NCBI GenBank assembly: GCA_003175865.1
Contig: PSRF01000106.1
Location: 1-5,591 of the forward strand
From: Blastocatellia bacterium
GTDB taxonomy: Bacteria; Acidobacteriota; Blastocatellia; Pyrinomonadales; Pyrinomonadaceae
Direction: 5' to 3'
DNA length: 5,591 bases
A program made the translations under genes and the position numbers. How positions within the stretch are numbered: the stretch's first letter is position 1; each line of letters opens with the position of its first letter. Shown piece after piece: positions 1-5,591 of the stretch. Under the pieces are notes generated by a model that was not told where the DNA came from, did no database searches, and saw nothing but the letters and a program-made list of their open reading frames with translations.

Positions 1-80
1 GCTGATTGCTGATTGTTGATTTTCAATTGTTCGATACGCGCCGCAACAATCCAAAATCAGCAGTCGACAATCAGCAATCT
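1..80. repeat. Heptamer-based inverted repeat (long hairpin)
   Basis: The left arm is a run of heptamers (GCTGATT twice, then GTTGATT and decayed copies) and the right arm carries the same heptamer inverted (AATCAGC at 56-61 region and 70-75). Pairing is extensive: GATTGCTGATTGT (4-16) is the exact reverse complement of 67-79, GATTTT (18-23) of 53-58, and ATTGTT (26-31) of 45-50. The loop is 32-44, and one 8-nt asymmetric bulge (59-66) sits in the right arm. It may begin before the window. It could be a dispersed palindromic repeat, or the terminator region of an upstream gene. The pairing is seen directly; its role is unknown. Confidence 0.6.
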
Positions 81-114
81 AATGAATCTCATACTGAACT
101 GATATTGATTTCTG

Positions 115-1938
115 ATGCGAATCATTTCCCTCTTACTCCTAACATCCCTATTCATTTTCCTGTTTGGCGCTTGCAAGCAAGCTCAAAACACTCCAGTTGC
201 TCAACAGGCACCGGAGACTGCCACAGCAACGCCTTCTCCAAGCGCGAGCCCAACACCACCGCGTCCGTCCGGTCCAATTGAATACACTGATGTCACTGCA
301 CAGAGTGGTATTCACTTCAAGCACAATAGCGGCGCGTTTGGGAAAAAATACTTGCCCGAGACAATTGGCGCCGGGTGCGCGTTTCTGGATTACGACAACG
401 ATGGCTGGCAAGACATTCTGCTCGTGAATTCAATGAACTGGCCCGAGCAGAAAGGCCCCAAGTCGTATCTTGCGCTCTATCACAACAACAGAGATGGCAC
501 GTTCACCAACGTAACAGCCCAATCGGGATTGGGTATCGAGATGTACGGCATAGGTGTCGCTGTCGGCGATTACGACAACGATGGCAATGAAGACATCTAC
601 ATCACCTGTGTTGGACCAAACCACCTGTTTCACAACCTCGGCAATGGAAAGTTCGCTGACGTGACGGCTCGTGCCGGCGTTGGCGATCCAGGTTTTTCTA
701 CTAGTGCTGTGTGGTTTGACTATGACAACGACGGACGACTCGATCTCTTCGTTGGGAATTACGTCGAATGGAGTACCGACAAAGACATCTACTGCACTCT
801 CGACAACAAGAACAAATCGTATTGCACACCACAAACTTACAAAGGTCAGAGTGCAACCCTTTATCACAATCGCGGCAACGGAACTTTTGAAAACGTCTCT
901 CAAAAGGCCGGCATCGCAGATCCTTCCGGTAAAACGCTTGGTGTCGCATTACTCGACTACGATGGCGATGGCTGGCTGGACTTGTTCGTCGCTAACGACA
1001 CTGAGCCGAACAAGCTGTATCACAACAACAAGAATGGCACGTTTACCGATGATGGCATTGCAGCTGGAGTCGCGTTCAGTGCATCTGGAACTCCGCGTGC
1101 GGGGATGGGCGTTGACGCTGCCGATTATGATGGTTCTGGTAGACCGAGCATCATCATTGGCAATTTCACCAACGAGAGCATGGCGCTGTATCACAACGAC
1201 GGTTCCGGTTTATTTACGGACGAAGCGCCATCTTCAGGTATCGGCAAACTTTCAGCGCAGTCGCTCACTTTTGCGACGTTCTTCTTCGATTACGACCTTG
1301 ATGGCTTGCTCGATATCTTTGCAGCGAACGGACATGTCTCGGACGACATTGCAGTCGTGCAGCCAAATGTGAAGTACGCCCAGCCACCGCATGTCTTTCA
1401 TAACAAGGGAAAAAAGAAGTTTGAAGAGGTAACTTCGAAACTCGGCAAGGCCATGCAGCGAGCAATCGTCGGACGCGGAGCGGCCTACGGAGATTTCGAC
1501 AACGATGGTGATTTAGATCTTCTGATCACCTCGAATAATGGTCCGGCGCGTCTCCTGCGAAACGACAACGGAAATCAAAACGATCTGCTGCGCGTGAAGC
1601 TTGTTGGCTCGAAAGCAAACCGCGACGCGATTGGTGCGAGCGTGACCATGCGATCATCAAAGGGAGCAAAGCTGGTCGAGATGGTACGAACAGGATCGAG
1701 CTATGCGTCGCAGAGCGAACTCCCGCTAACGTTTGGTTTAGGGAAACCGGAGGAAGGGCTGACCGTAAGTCTGGAAGTGAGTTGGCCAGGCGGTCAGAAG
1801 GAAACTTTTCAAAACCTGAAGCCAAACCAATCAATTACGATTCAGGAAGGAAAAGGCGTGACGGCGTCGACGCCGATCGTATTCGTTCCGGTGCCAGCGT
1901 CGTCGCCGTCACCTTCGGCTTCGCCAACGGCCCATTAA
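115..1938 (+). CDS. CRTAC1-like FG-GAP/VCBS repeat lipoprotein with ASPIC/UnbV domain
   Basis: This is a 607-residue exported protein. Residues 1-20 form a lipoprotein signal peptide (Arg2, a Leu/Ile/Phe-rich core, lipobox F-G-A-C20), so it is probably anchored to a membrane through Cys20. A Pro/Ser/Thr-rich linker (about 35-53) leads into a beta-propeller-type region with seven FG-GAP/VCBS repeats. Their DxDxDG-type loops begin at residues 92, 152, 202, 281, 337, 392 and 460; the fifth (DYDGSG followed by RPS) has lost the usual last acidic positions. An ASPIC/UnbV domain spans about 491-582, with the NRDAIGA, GSSYASQ, FGLG and WPGG motifs typical of it. The protein ends in a second Pro/Ser tail. 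In the family these repeats bind calcium and often mediate extracellular protein or surface contacts; the precise role here is unknown. The start is fixed by the signal peptide and an in-frame TGA at 106-108. There is no clear Shine-Dalgarno sequence. It is transcribed convergently with the phosphofructokinase gene. Confidence 0.92.
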   Translation: MRIISLLLLTSLFIFLFGACKQAQNTPVAQQAPETATATPSPSASPTPPRPSGPIEYTDVTAQSGIHFKHNSGAFGKKYLPETIGAGCAFLDYDNDGWQDILLVNSMNWPEQKGPKSYLALYHNNRDGTFTNVTAQSGLGIEMYGIGVAVGDYDNDGNEDIYITCVGPNHLFHNLGNGKFADVTARAGVGDPGFSTSAVWFDYDNDGRLDLFVGNYVEWSTDKDIYCTLDNKNKSYCTPQTYKGQSATLYHNRGNGTFENVSQKAGIADPSGKTLGVALLDYDGDGWLDLFVANDTEPNKLYHNNKNGTFTDDGIAAGVAFSASGTPRAGMGVDAADYDGSGRPSIIIGNFTNESMALYHNDGSGLFTDEAPSSGIGKLSAQSLTFATFFFDYDLDGLLDIFAANGHVSDDIAVVQPNVKYAQPPHVFHNKGKKKFEEVTSKLGKAMQRAIVGRGAAYGDFDNDGDLDLLITSNNGPARLLRNDNGNQNDLLRVKLVGSKANRDAIGASVTMRSSKGAKLVEMVRTGSSYASQSELPLTFGLGKPEEGLTVSLEVSWPGGQKETFQNLKPNQSITIQEGKGVTASTPIVFVPVPASSPSPSASPTAH

Positions 1939-1948
1939 CATGGGTGTT

Positions 1949-1970
1949 AGCGGTCCGGCGCCGCTTTGTT
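1949..1970 (+). terminator. Possible weak intrinsic terminator of the CRTAC1-like gene
   Basis: AGCGG (1949-1953) pairs with CCGCT (1961-1965) around a 7-nt loop and is followed by TTGTT. It lies 10 bases after the stop codon of the lipoprotein gene. The stem is short and the T run is interrupted, so this is tentative. Confidence 0.3.
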
Positions 1971-2006
1971 ACAGCCTCAACCTGAGTGTAGCGCGAAAAC
2001 CGTCGT

Positions 2007-2028
2007 AAAAAGCGACACCGGCCGTCGC
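2007..2028 (-). terminator. Intrinsic terminator of the phosphofructokinase gene
   Basis: Read on the minus strand, GCGAC (2028-2024) pairs with GTCGC (2016-2012) around a 7-nt loop that can gain one G-T pair. Five uninterrupted T residues (2011-2007) follow at once. It starts 14 bases past the phosphofructokinase stop codon, the classic position for Rho-independent termination, and would shield the convergent gene from antisense read-through. Confidence 0.65.
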
Positions 2029-2042
2029 ACTCCAAATAGTTC

Positions 2043-3161
2043 TTACATCCCAATACGTTTGAAGTGGTACCGCTCCGTGTCGTAATAGCGATCGATATCG
2101 ACCGTCTGGATTTTTCCTGCGATGGAACCAATGTCGACTAAAGACAGTTCGCACGCAGGTGCAACGCCTCGCGCGGAGACCATCGTTCCCACATCTCCAC
2201 TCGCTACTGCTTCAGCCGCTCTTGCGCCAAACATTAAACCCATAATCCTATCGACCGGACTTGGCGTACCACCGCGCTGTGGATGCCCTAGCATCACCGA
2301 TCTTGCTTCGTAAGGAGTTTCACTCATGATTTTTCTCGACATCACTTCGCCGATTCCGCCCAGACGCACATGACCAAACGGATCGTGTCGATCATCAATC
2401 GTCACCATTTCTCCGTCTTCCGCGCGGGCTCCTTCAGCAACAACGATAACAGCATAACGTGGTCTTTGTGATGCACCACGACTCAGTCCGGGCTCACCGA
2501 GTCTGTCTCTCAGAAGTCGAAACACTCGTTCATAGCGAAACGGATATTCCGGAATCAGAATTAAGTGCGCCTGACCCGCAAGACCAGACCACAATGCCAG
2601 GTGACCTGCGTGACGGCCCATCACTTCGACGATTTGTACCCAGCCGTGTGAACCTGCTGGTGTCCGTGAACGCTCGATGATTTCAGAGACGTTTCTGAGC
2701 GCGGTATCGAAACCCAACGTGTAGTCGGTTGCAGCAAGATCTTTATCAATTGTTTTCGGGACGCCAACGACAGGAACTCCGAGTTGGCTCAGCTTCGCCG
2801 CGACACCAAGCGTGTCTTCGCCACCACACGCAACCACTGCATCCAATTGCAGGGTTTTAATGTTTTCGAGAACTTCAGCTGAATGGTCTTGCGGCTTACC
2901 GTCCTCACCTAATTGTTTGAACGGATTCGTTCGCGAAGACCCAAGGTTCGTTCCTCCATCGCGATCCCAACGTCGCACCGTCTCTCGATCGAGAGGCAGA
3001 ACGTCCGGTAATGGGTTCATCAATCCTCGCCAACCATCAAACAAACCCACAACGGATATACCAACTTCCGAGCCTCGATAAACAAAACCTTTGATTGCGG
3101 GATTTAGCCCAGGGGCATCGCCGCCGCCCGTAAGAATGCCAACTTTCTTTTGATCCGACAT
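2043..3161 (-). CDS. 6-phosphofructokinase, probably pyrophosphate-dependent
   Basis: This 372-residue cytoplasmic enzyme phosphorylates fructose 6-phosphate to fructose 1,6-bisphosphate, the committing step of glycolysis. Family motifs appear in order: the phosphate-donor loop GGGDAPGLN (12-20), GGEDT (113-117), PKTIDKD (135-141) with the catalytic base D139, MGRHAG (181-186) and E205 for sugar-phosphate binding, and HPQRGG (293-298). Positions equivalent to E. coli Gly104 and Gly124 are D116 and K136. In the family Gly/Gly marks ATP enzymes and Asp/Lys marks PPi enzymes, as in the Amycolatopsis-type GGEDTLG group. PPi use, which makes the step reversible, is therefore the best prediction but is an inference. 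K140 replaces the more common Asn (IDND). The length is normal for the bacterial short form. A GAGG sits about 16 bases before the ATG, which is rather far. It is transcribed divergently from the DUF3179 gene and ends in an intrinsic terminator. Confidence 0.95.
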   Translation of the reverse strand: MSDQKKVGILTGGGDAPGLNPAIKGFVYRGSEVGISVVGLFDGWRGLMNPLPDVLPLDRETVRRWDRDGGTNLGSSRTNPFKQLGEDGKPQDHSAEVLENIKTLQLDAVVACGGEDTLGVAAKLSQLGVPVVGVPKTIDKDLAATDYTLGFDTALRNVSEIIERSRTPAGSHGWVQIVEVMGRHAGHLALWSGLAGQAHLILIPEYPFRYERVFRLLRDRLGEPGLSRGASQRPRYAVIVVAEGARAEDGEMVTIDDRHDPFGHVRLGGIGEVMSRKIMSETPYEARSVMLGHPQRGGTPSPVDRIMGLMFGARAAEAVASGDVGTMVSARGVAPACELSLVDIGSIAGKIQTVDIDRYYDTERYHFKRIGM

Positions 3162-3183
3162 GATGTAGATTATTTTTCCTCGC

Positions 3184-3211
3184 TTGGGGTGTTATCGGAA
3201 TACGTTATCAT
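3184..3211 (+). promoter_or_regulatory. Possible promoter for the DUF3179 selenoprotein gene
   Basis: TATCAT (3206-3211) is a fair -10 box overlapping the -10 box of the divergent gene. The partner TTGGGG (3184-3189), 16 bases upstream, is a poor -35. Transcription would start almost on the ATG at 3218, implying a leaderless or nearly leaderless mRNA; this fits the lack of a properly spaced Shine-Dalgarno sequence (AAGGG ends one base before the ATG). Confidence 0.25.
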
Positions 3212-3233
3212 AAGGGAATGAATAGCACGTCAA
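3207..3233 (-). promoter_or_regulatory. Candidate sigma70-type promoter for the phosphofructokinase gene
   Basis: On the minus strand, TTGACG (3233-3228) and TATGAT (3212-3207) each match the -35 and -10 consensus at five of six bases, with a short 15-base spacer. Transcription would start near 3200 and give a leader of about 39 bases. The -35 box lies inside the first codons of the divergent DUF3179 gene, so the two transcription units could interfere. Confidence 0.4.
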
Positions 3234-4468
3234 CCCCCACTAAAAGTTATAGGACGAGTCGGCGACTTTTATGGCTAGCGTTGTTCATGATCGTTGTCAT
3301 CGGTCTTACGATCGTTATAACTCCAATCTGGCTCATTCAACCGTTCCAGCCACAAACTCCGCGCGCTCTTGAAGTGTCATATGTGATGCGTCGGATGTCG
3401 CCCATCGTAACGATTATCGCGTCGATAGCCGTGCTACTTGTTGTTGTTTGGCTTTGGCGCAAGTCTCGCTGGTTCGGCAAAGCGTTCGCAGTGCTGGTTA
3501 CGCTTCCGCTTTTCGCTGCAACGTGGATGGCACGCCAGAACCACTTCGAATGGATGTTTCGGCCTGACGTCAACATTTCGTACGCACCGCCCGACACTGT
3601 CAACTACATAAACGACGACGACATGGTTCTGTCTGTAACCAGGAGCGGTGAAGCAGTCGCATACCCGGTGCGACTGATGGCTTATCACCATTTGGTTCAG
3701 GACGTAGTAGGAGGTACGCCAATCGTCGCAACCTATTGAACGCTCTGTCACACCGGTCTGGTGTGGGAATCAACTGTAAACGGACGACAGCTTCATTTTC
3801 ATCTCGCAGGAATTAACAACCAAAATTTCATCATGCGTGATGAAGAGACCGGAACATGGTGGCAACAGGTTTCGGGTGAAGCGATCGTTGGTCCACTCAA
3901 AGGACAACGACTGCGTTCGGTGTTACACGACGAGATAACTTTCAAAATGTGGAAGCAGGAGCAACCACGCGGCAGAGTCTTGAAGCCCGATCCAACGGTT
4001 GACGCAAAGAACTATGTTCCGGCGGATTGGGACACGCGGATGGAAAAGGTGCCTGTTCGCATAGCGCAAGACCTGGATCCAAAGCTGTCGCCTCGAACCC
4101 TGGTGGTGGGTGTCGTGGCGGGCAACGTGGCCAAGGCATATCCATCTGAAGTAGTTGCCAAACAGAGTCCGATCGTTGATGAACTCGGCGGAGTTCCACT
4201 TTTGATTGTCGCTGGCAATGACAGAAAATCAGTGCGGGGATTTGAGCGCGTTATAGACGGACGAGTGCTGGAGTTCTTCAAAAAGAAAGACTCGTCACCT
4301 TTGGTTCTTGTCGACAGTCAAACTGGAAGCGAATGGGACTTCACCGGCAAGGCGATCAGCGGTCCGCTGACAGGAAAACAGATCAAACAAATTTTTGTAC
4401 TGAATGACTACTGGTTTGATTGGAAGAACTATCATCCAAAGACAAGTGTCTATGATGCGGGGCTGTAG
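3218..4468 (+). CDS. DUF3179 membrane protein, predicted selenoprotein (in-frame TGA = Sec174)
   Basis: Read through the single TGA at 3737-3739, this is one 416-residue protein; both halves lie in the same frame without any shift. Three hydrophobic segments (about 17-40, 62-80 and 88-104) anchor it in the inner membrane. A DUF3179 region follows, with the hallmark A-Y-P stretch (about 149-151), HHLVQDVVGGTPIVATY (157-173), then U174-T-L-C177-H-T-G, and ETGTWW...SGEAIVGPLKG (210-229). Family members normally have Cys where the TGA lies, so the product carries a UxxC motif, usual for thiol/selenol redox centres. A second, diverged copy of the domain (about 285-400) has GGVPLLIVAG (324-333) and TG-W...GKAISGPLTG but no Cys or Sec. 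The biochemical function of DUF3179 is unknown to me; a redox or metal-binding role is inference. There is no in-frame alternative start upstream before the TAG at 3167. The alternative reading is a Cys-to-stop mutation or sequencing error, but the hairpin right after the TGA argues against it. Confidence 0.85.
3737..3739 (+). other. TGA codon predicted to be read as selenocysteine
   Basis: The TGA is codon 174 and occupies the first-Cys position of the family's TYCxxC motif; the second Cys is kept (TGT, 3746-3748). The downstream translation T-L-C-H-T-G-L-V-W-E continues the domain with no gap. One base change separates TGA from both Cys codons, which is the usual Sec/Cys exchange seen in selenoprotein families. 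Confidence 0.8.
3740..3766 (+). promoter_or_regulatory. Bacterial SECIS element (SelB-binding hairpin)
   Basis: CACACC (3749-3754) and GGTGTG (3760-3765) form a perfect 6-bp stem closing a 5-nt loop GGTCT (3755-3759); a T-G wobble (3748/3766) can add a seventh pair. The loop core GGUCU is the same as in the E. coli fdhF SECIS, where the G and U are contacted by SelB. The first loop G is the 16th base after the TGA, at the lower edge of the roughly 16-37 base range known for bacterial SECIS elements. There is no bulged U in the stem as in fdhF. The hairpin lies inside coding sequence (C177 to W183), so some of its bases are also fixed by the protein. Confidence 0.75.
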
Positions 4469-4585
4469 AGGCGGCACTCCATAGCCGCCTGCTTTCAATC
4501 CGGGTTGCAACGCAGCTTTTCAAGCGGTCGTCATAGTCAAGTTTGAATAGGAACAAGGGGCTGCCAACAGAGTGCAGACCCTACA
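4464..4585. repeat. Intergenic element with imperfect 17-bp inverted ends
   Basis: The left end TGTAGAGGCGGCACTCC (4464-4480) matches the reverse complement of the right end (4569-4585) at 13 of 17 bases. The element fills the whole gap between the DUF3179 and nitrilase genes. Its left end supplies the TAG stop of the DUF3179 frame, and its right end contains the alternative GTG start of the hydrolase. No obvious target-site duplication is visible and no gene lies inside. It could be a small non-autonomous (MITE- or REP-like) element; this depends on finding other copies. Confidence 0.4.
4469..4490 (+). terminator. Hairpin directly after the DUF3179 stop, possible terminator
   Basis: AGGCGGC (4469-4475) pairs perfectly with GCCGCCT (4484-4490) around an 8-nt loop, starting with the first base after the TAG stop. 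The following bases, GCTTTC, are only a weak T tract, so termination may be inefficient. The hairpin may instead be part of the inverted-end element in which it lies. Confidence 0.4.
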
Positions 4586-4589
4586 ATCT

Positions 4590-5591
4590 ATGAATCACAT
4601 CAGATATTCATCGGCGGCGTGCCAGACCGACATGCCTAATCCAATTGATCGCAAGAGCATGCGCGCGAACACAGATCGCATGCTATCGATGATCGATTCA
4701 GCAATCGCCGGTGCTGCTCCGTTTCTTCCAGTTCGTCTCGTAGTCTTCCCCGAGTTCGCACACGCGGCACCAATTTTTACAACAGCCGCGGAGTTGATTG
4801 AGAAGCTCGCCGTGCAGATTCCAAACGAACATACGGAACGTTTGGAAGCGAAAGCACGTGAACACAACGTCTACATTCAAAGTGGCTCAATGTTGGAAAC
4901 GGATCCGAAGTGGCCGGGTCAGGTTTTCAATACAACTTGTCTGATTGGCCCGGACGGCATTCTTTACAAATACCGAAAAGTCAACACGTGGATTCCTTAC
5001 GAGGTCCATACGAGCCCACACGATCTCGACGGCTACGATGAGCCGTTGTTTCCTGTCGCCAATACACCAATCGGACGCATTGGTTGCGCTATTTGCTATG
5101 ACTGGTTGTTCCCCGAAGCGATGCGTCAACTCGCAATGAACGGCGCAGAAGTTCTTGTGCGCGTCTCGGCCTACATGGATCCATGGGGTGCGACTGATCC
5201 AATGGATTGGTGGACGGTCATTAATCGAGCACGCGCGATTGAAAACACGGCCTACGTTGTGGCTGCGAATCAGGGAGCCAGTTTAAGGTTTTATCCACCT
5301 TACTCCTGGCCAGGCGGCAGTCAGGTTGTTGACTTCGATGGTCGGTTGCTCGCGCAGGCGTCACCTGGACCAGGTGAACGAATTGTTATTGCGCCTATCG
5401 ACATTTCAGCGCTCCGTCATGAGCGAGAAGCACGACGTGGACATCACATGCTTGCACATTTGCGAACTGAAGCTTATCCAACTTATGGGGCACACCAGTA
5501 TCCTCCTCGGCTCGACAATGGTGGGGTTCCAATCAGCTACGAAGGCAACAATGCTTTGATCGACGAAGCCAAACGCAGACTCAAAAGCTGA
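4590..5591 (+). CDS. Nitrilase-superfamily carbon-nitrogen hydrolase (amidase-like)
   Basis: This 333-residue cytoplasmic enzyme of the nitrilase fold hydrolyses a non-peptide C-N bond; the substrate cannot be told from sequence. The catalytic triad is visible: Glu55 in FPEF, Lys130 in YRKVN and Cys169 in the elbow CAICYDWLFPE. The stretch after the Cys (AMNGAEVLVR followed by A-Y-M) recalls the aliphatic amidase and carbamoyl-amidase branches more than true nitrilases. Also present are RARAIENTAYVVAANQG (213-229) and the final sandwich strand SQVVDFDGRLL. A C-terminal extension of about 45 residues, rich in Tyr, Pro and His, follows the core. The ATG at 4590 is preferred because the first core strand (IRYSSAACQ) begins three residues later, and because the GTG at 4572 (339 residues), although preceded by AAGGGG 11 bases away, lies within the inverted-end element. 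The TGA stop is the last codon of the window, so the gene is complete. Confidence 0.93.
   Translation: MNHIRYSSAACQTDMPNPIDRKSMRANTDRMLSMIDSAIAGAAPFLPVRLVVFPEFAHAAPIFTTAAELIEKLAVQIPNEHTERLEAKAREHNVYIQSGSMLETDPKWPGQVFNTTCLIGPDGILYKYRKVNTWIPYEVHTSPHDLDGYDEPLFPVANTPIGRIGCAICYDWLFPEAMRQLAMNGAEVLVRVSAYMDPWGATDPMDWWTVINRARAIENTAYVVAANQGASLRFYPPYSWPGGSQVVDFDGRLLAQASPGPGERIVIAPIDISALRHEREARRGHHMLAHLRTEAYPTYGAHQYPPRLDNGGVPISYEGNNALIDEAKRRLKS

Noticed and set aside
1..80. A CRISPR array or attachment site
   Set aside because: The repeated units are only seven bases with no unique spacers, and no integrase or cas gene is visible.
6..281. A 91-residue open frame on the plus strand at the window start
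   Set aside because: It runs through the inverted repeat and then overlaps the signal-peptide region of the lipoprotein gene in another frame. Its sequence is low in structure and resembles no family.
430..903. A 157-residue open frame on the minus strand
   Set aside because: It is antisense to the FG-GAP repeats, whose regular Asp/Asn/Gly codons keep the opposite strand free of stops. It has no recognisable domain.
2812..3081. An 89-residue plus-strand open frame inside the phosphofructokinase region
   Set aside because: It is antisense to a conserved, complete enzyme gene and shows no family motif.
3218..3739. A truncated DUF3179 pseudogene ending at the TGA
   Set aside because: There are no other stops or frameshifts over the remaining 243 codons, the family motifs are intact, the stop lies exactly on a redox Cys position, and a SECIS-like hairpin follows. 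Decay would not be expected to give this combination.
3761..4468. A separate 235-residue gene starting at GTG 3761
   Set aside because: It is in the same frame as the upstream half, begins in the middle of the DUF3179 domain inside the hairpin, and has no Shine-Dalgarno sequence. It is the continuation of the gene starting at 3218.
4572..4589. GTG at 4572 as the start of the nitrilase-type hydrolase
   Set aside because: It remains possible because AAGGGG lies 11 bases upstream, but the six extra residues lie before the core fold and within the inverted-end element. The ATG at 4590 gives the usual family N-terminus.

Overview
The window is bacterial chromosomal DNA of moderate GC (about half by eye), compactly packed with four genes and short intergenic gaps. 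Several genes have weak or badly spaced Shine-Dalgarno sequences. The gene set is a secreted CRTAC1-like FG-GAP/ASPIC lipoprotein, a PPi-type phosphofructokinase, a membrane DUF3179 protein and a nitrilase-fold amidohydrolase. Together with short-repeat intergenic elements this reminds me of Acidobacteriota such as Blastocatellia, but that placement is an inference with low confidence.

Layout. Positions 1-80 hold a heptamer-based inverted repeat that can fold into a long hairpin. A lipoprotein with seven FG-GAP/VCBS Ca-binding-type repeats and a C-terminal ASPIC/UnbV domain follows on + (115-1938). It converges on a 6-phosphofructokinase on - (2043-3161), whose residues match the pyrophosphate-dependent group and which ends in a good intrinsic terminator (2007-2028). 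A 56-bp divergent promoter region separates it from a DUF3179 membrane protein on + (3218-4468). A 122-bp intergenic stretch with imperfect inverted ends (4464-4585) precedes a complete nitrilase-superfamily hydrolase on + (4590-5591, possibly starting at 4572).

The main discovery is in the DUF3179 gene. Its reading frame is interrupted by one TGA (3737-3739) exactly where the family has the first Cys of a TYCxxC motif. The same frame continues with the family sequence for another 243 codons. Ten bases after the TGA starts a perfect 6-bp hairpin with loop GGTCT (3749-3765), the same loop core as the E. coli fdhF SECIS and at a suitable distance. I read this as a selenoprotein with a U174-T-L-C177 redox motif, not as two genes or a pseudogene. 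A second, degenerate copy of the same domain follows in the protein and lacks both the Sec and the Cys.

The four genes do not form an obvious pathway. The phosphofructokinase is central glycolysis; the others look like independent transcription units.
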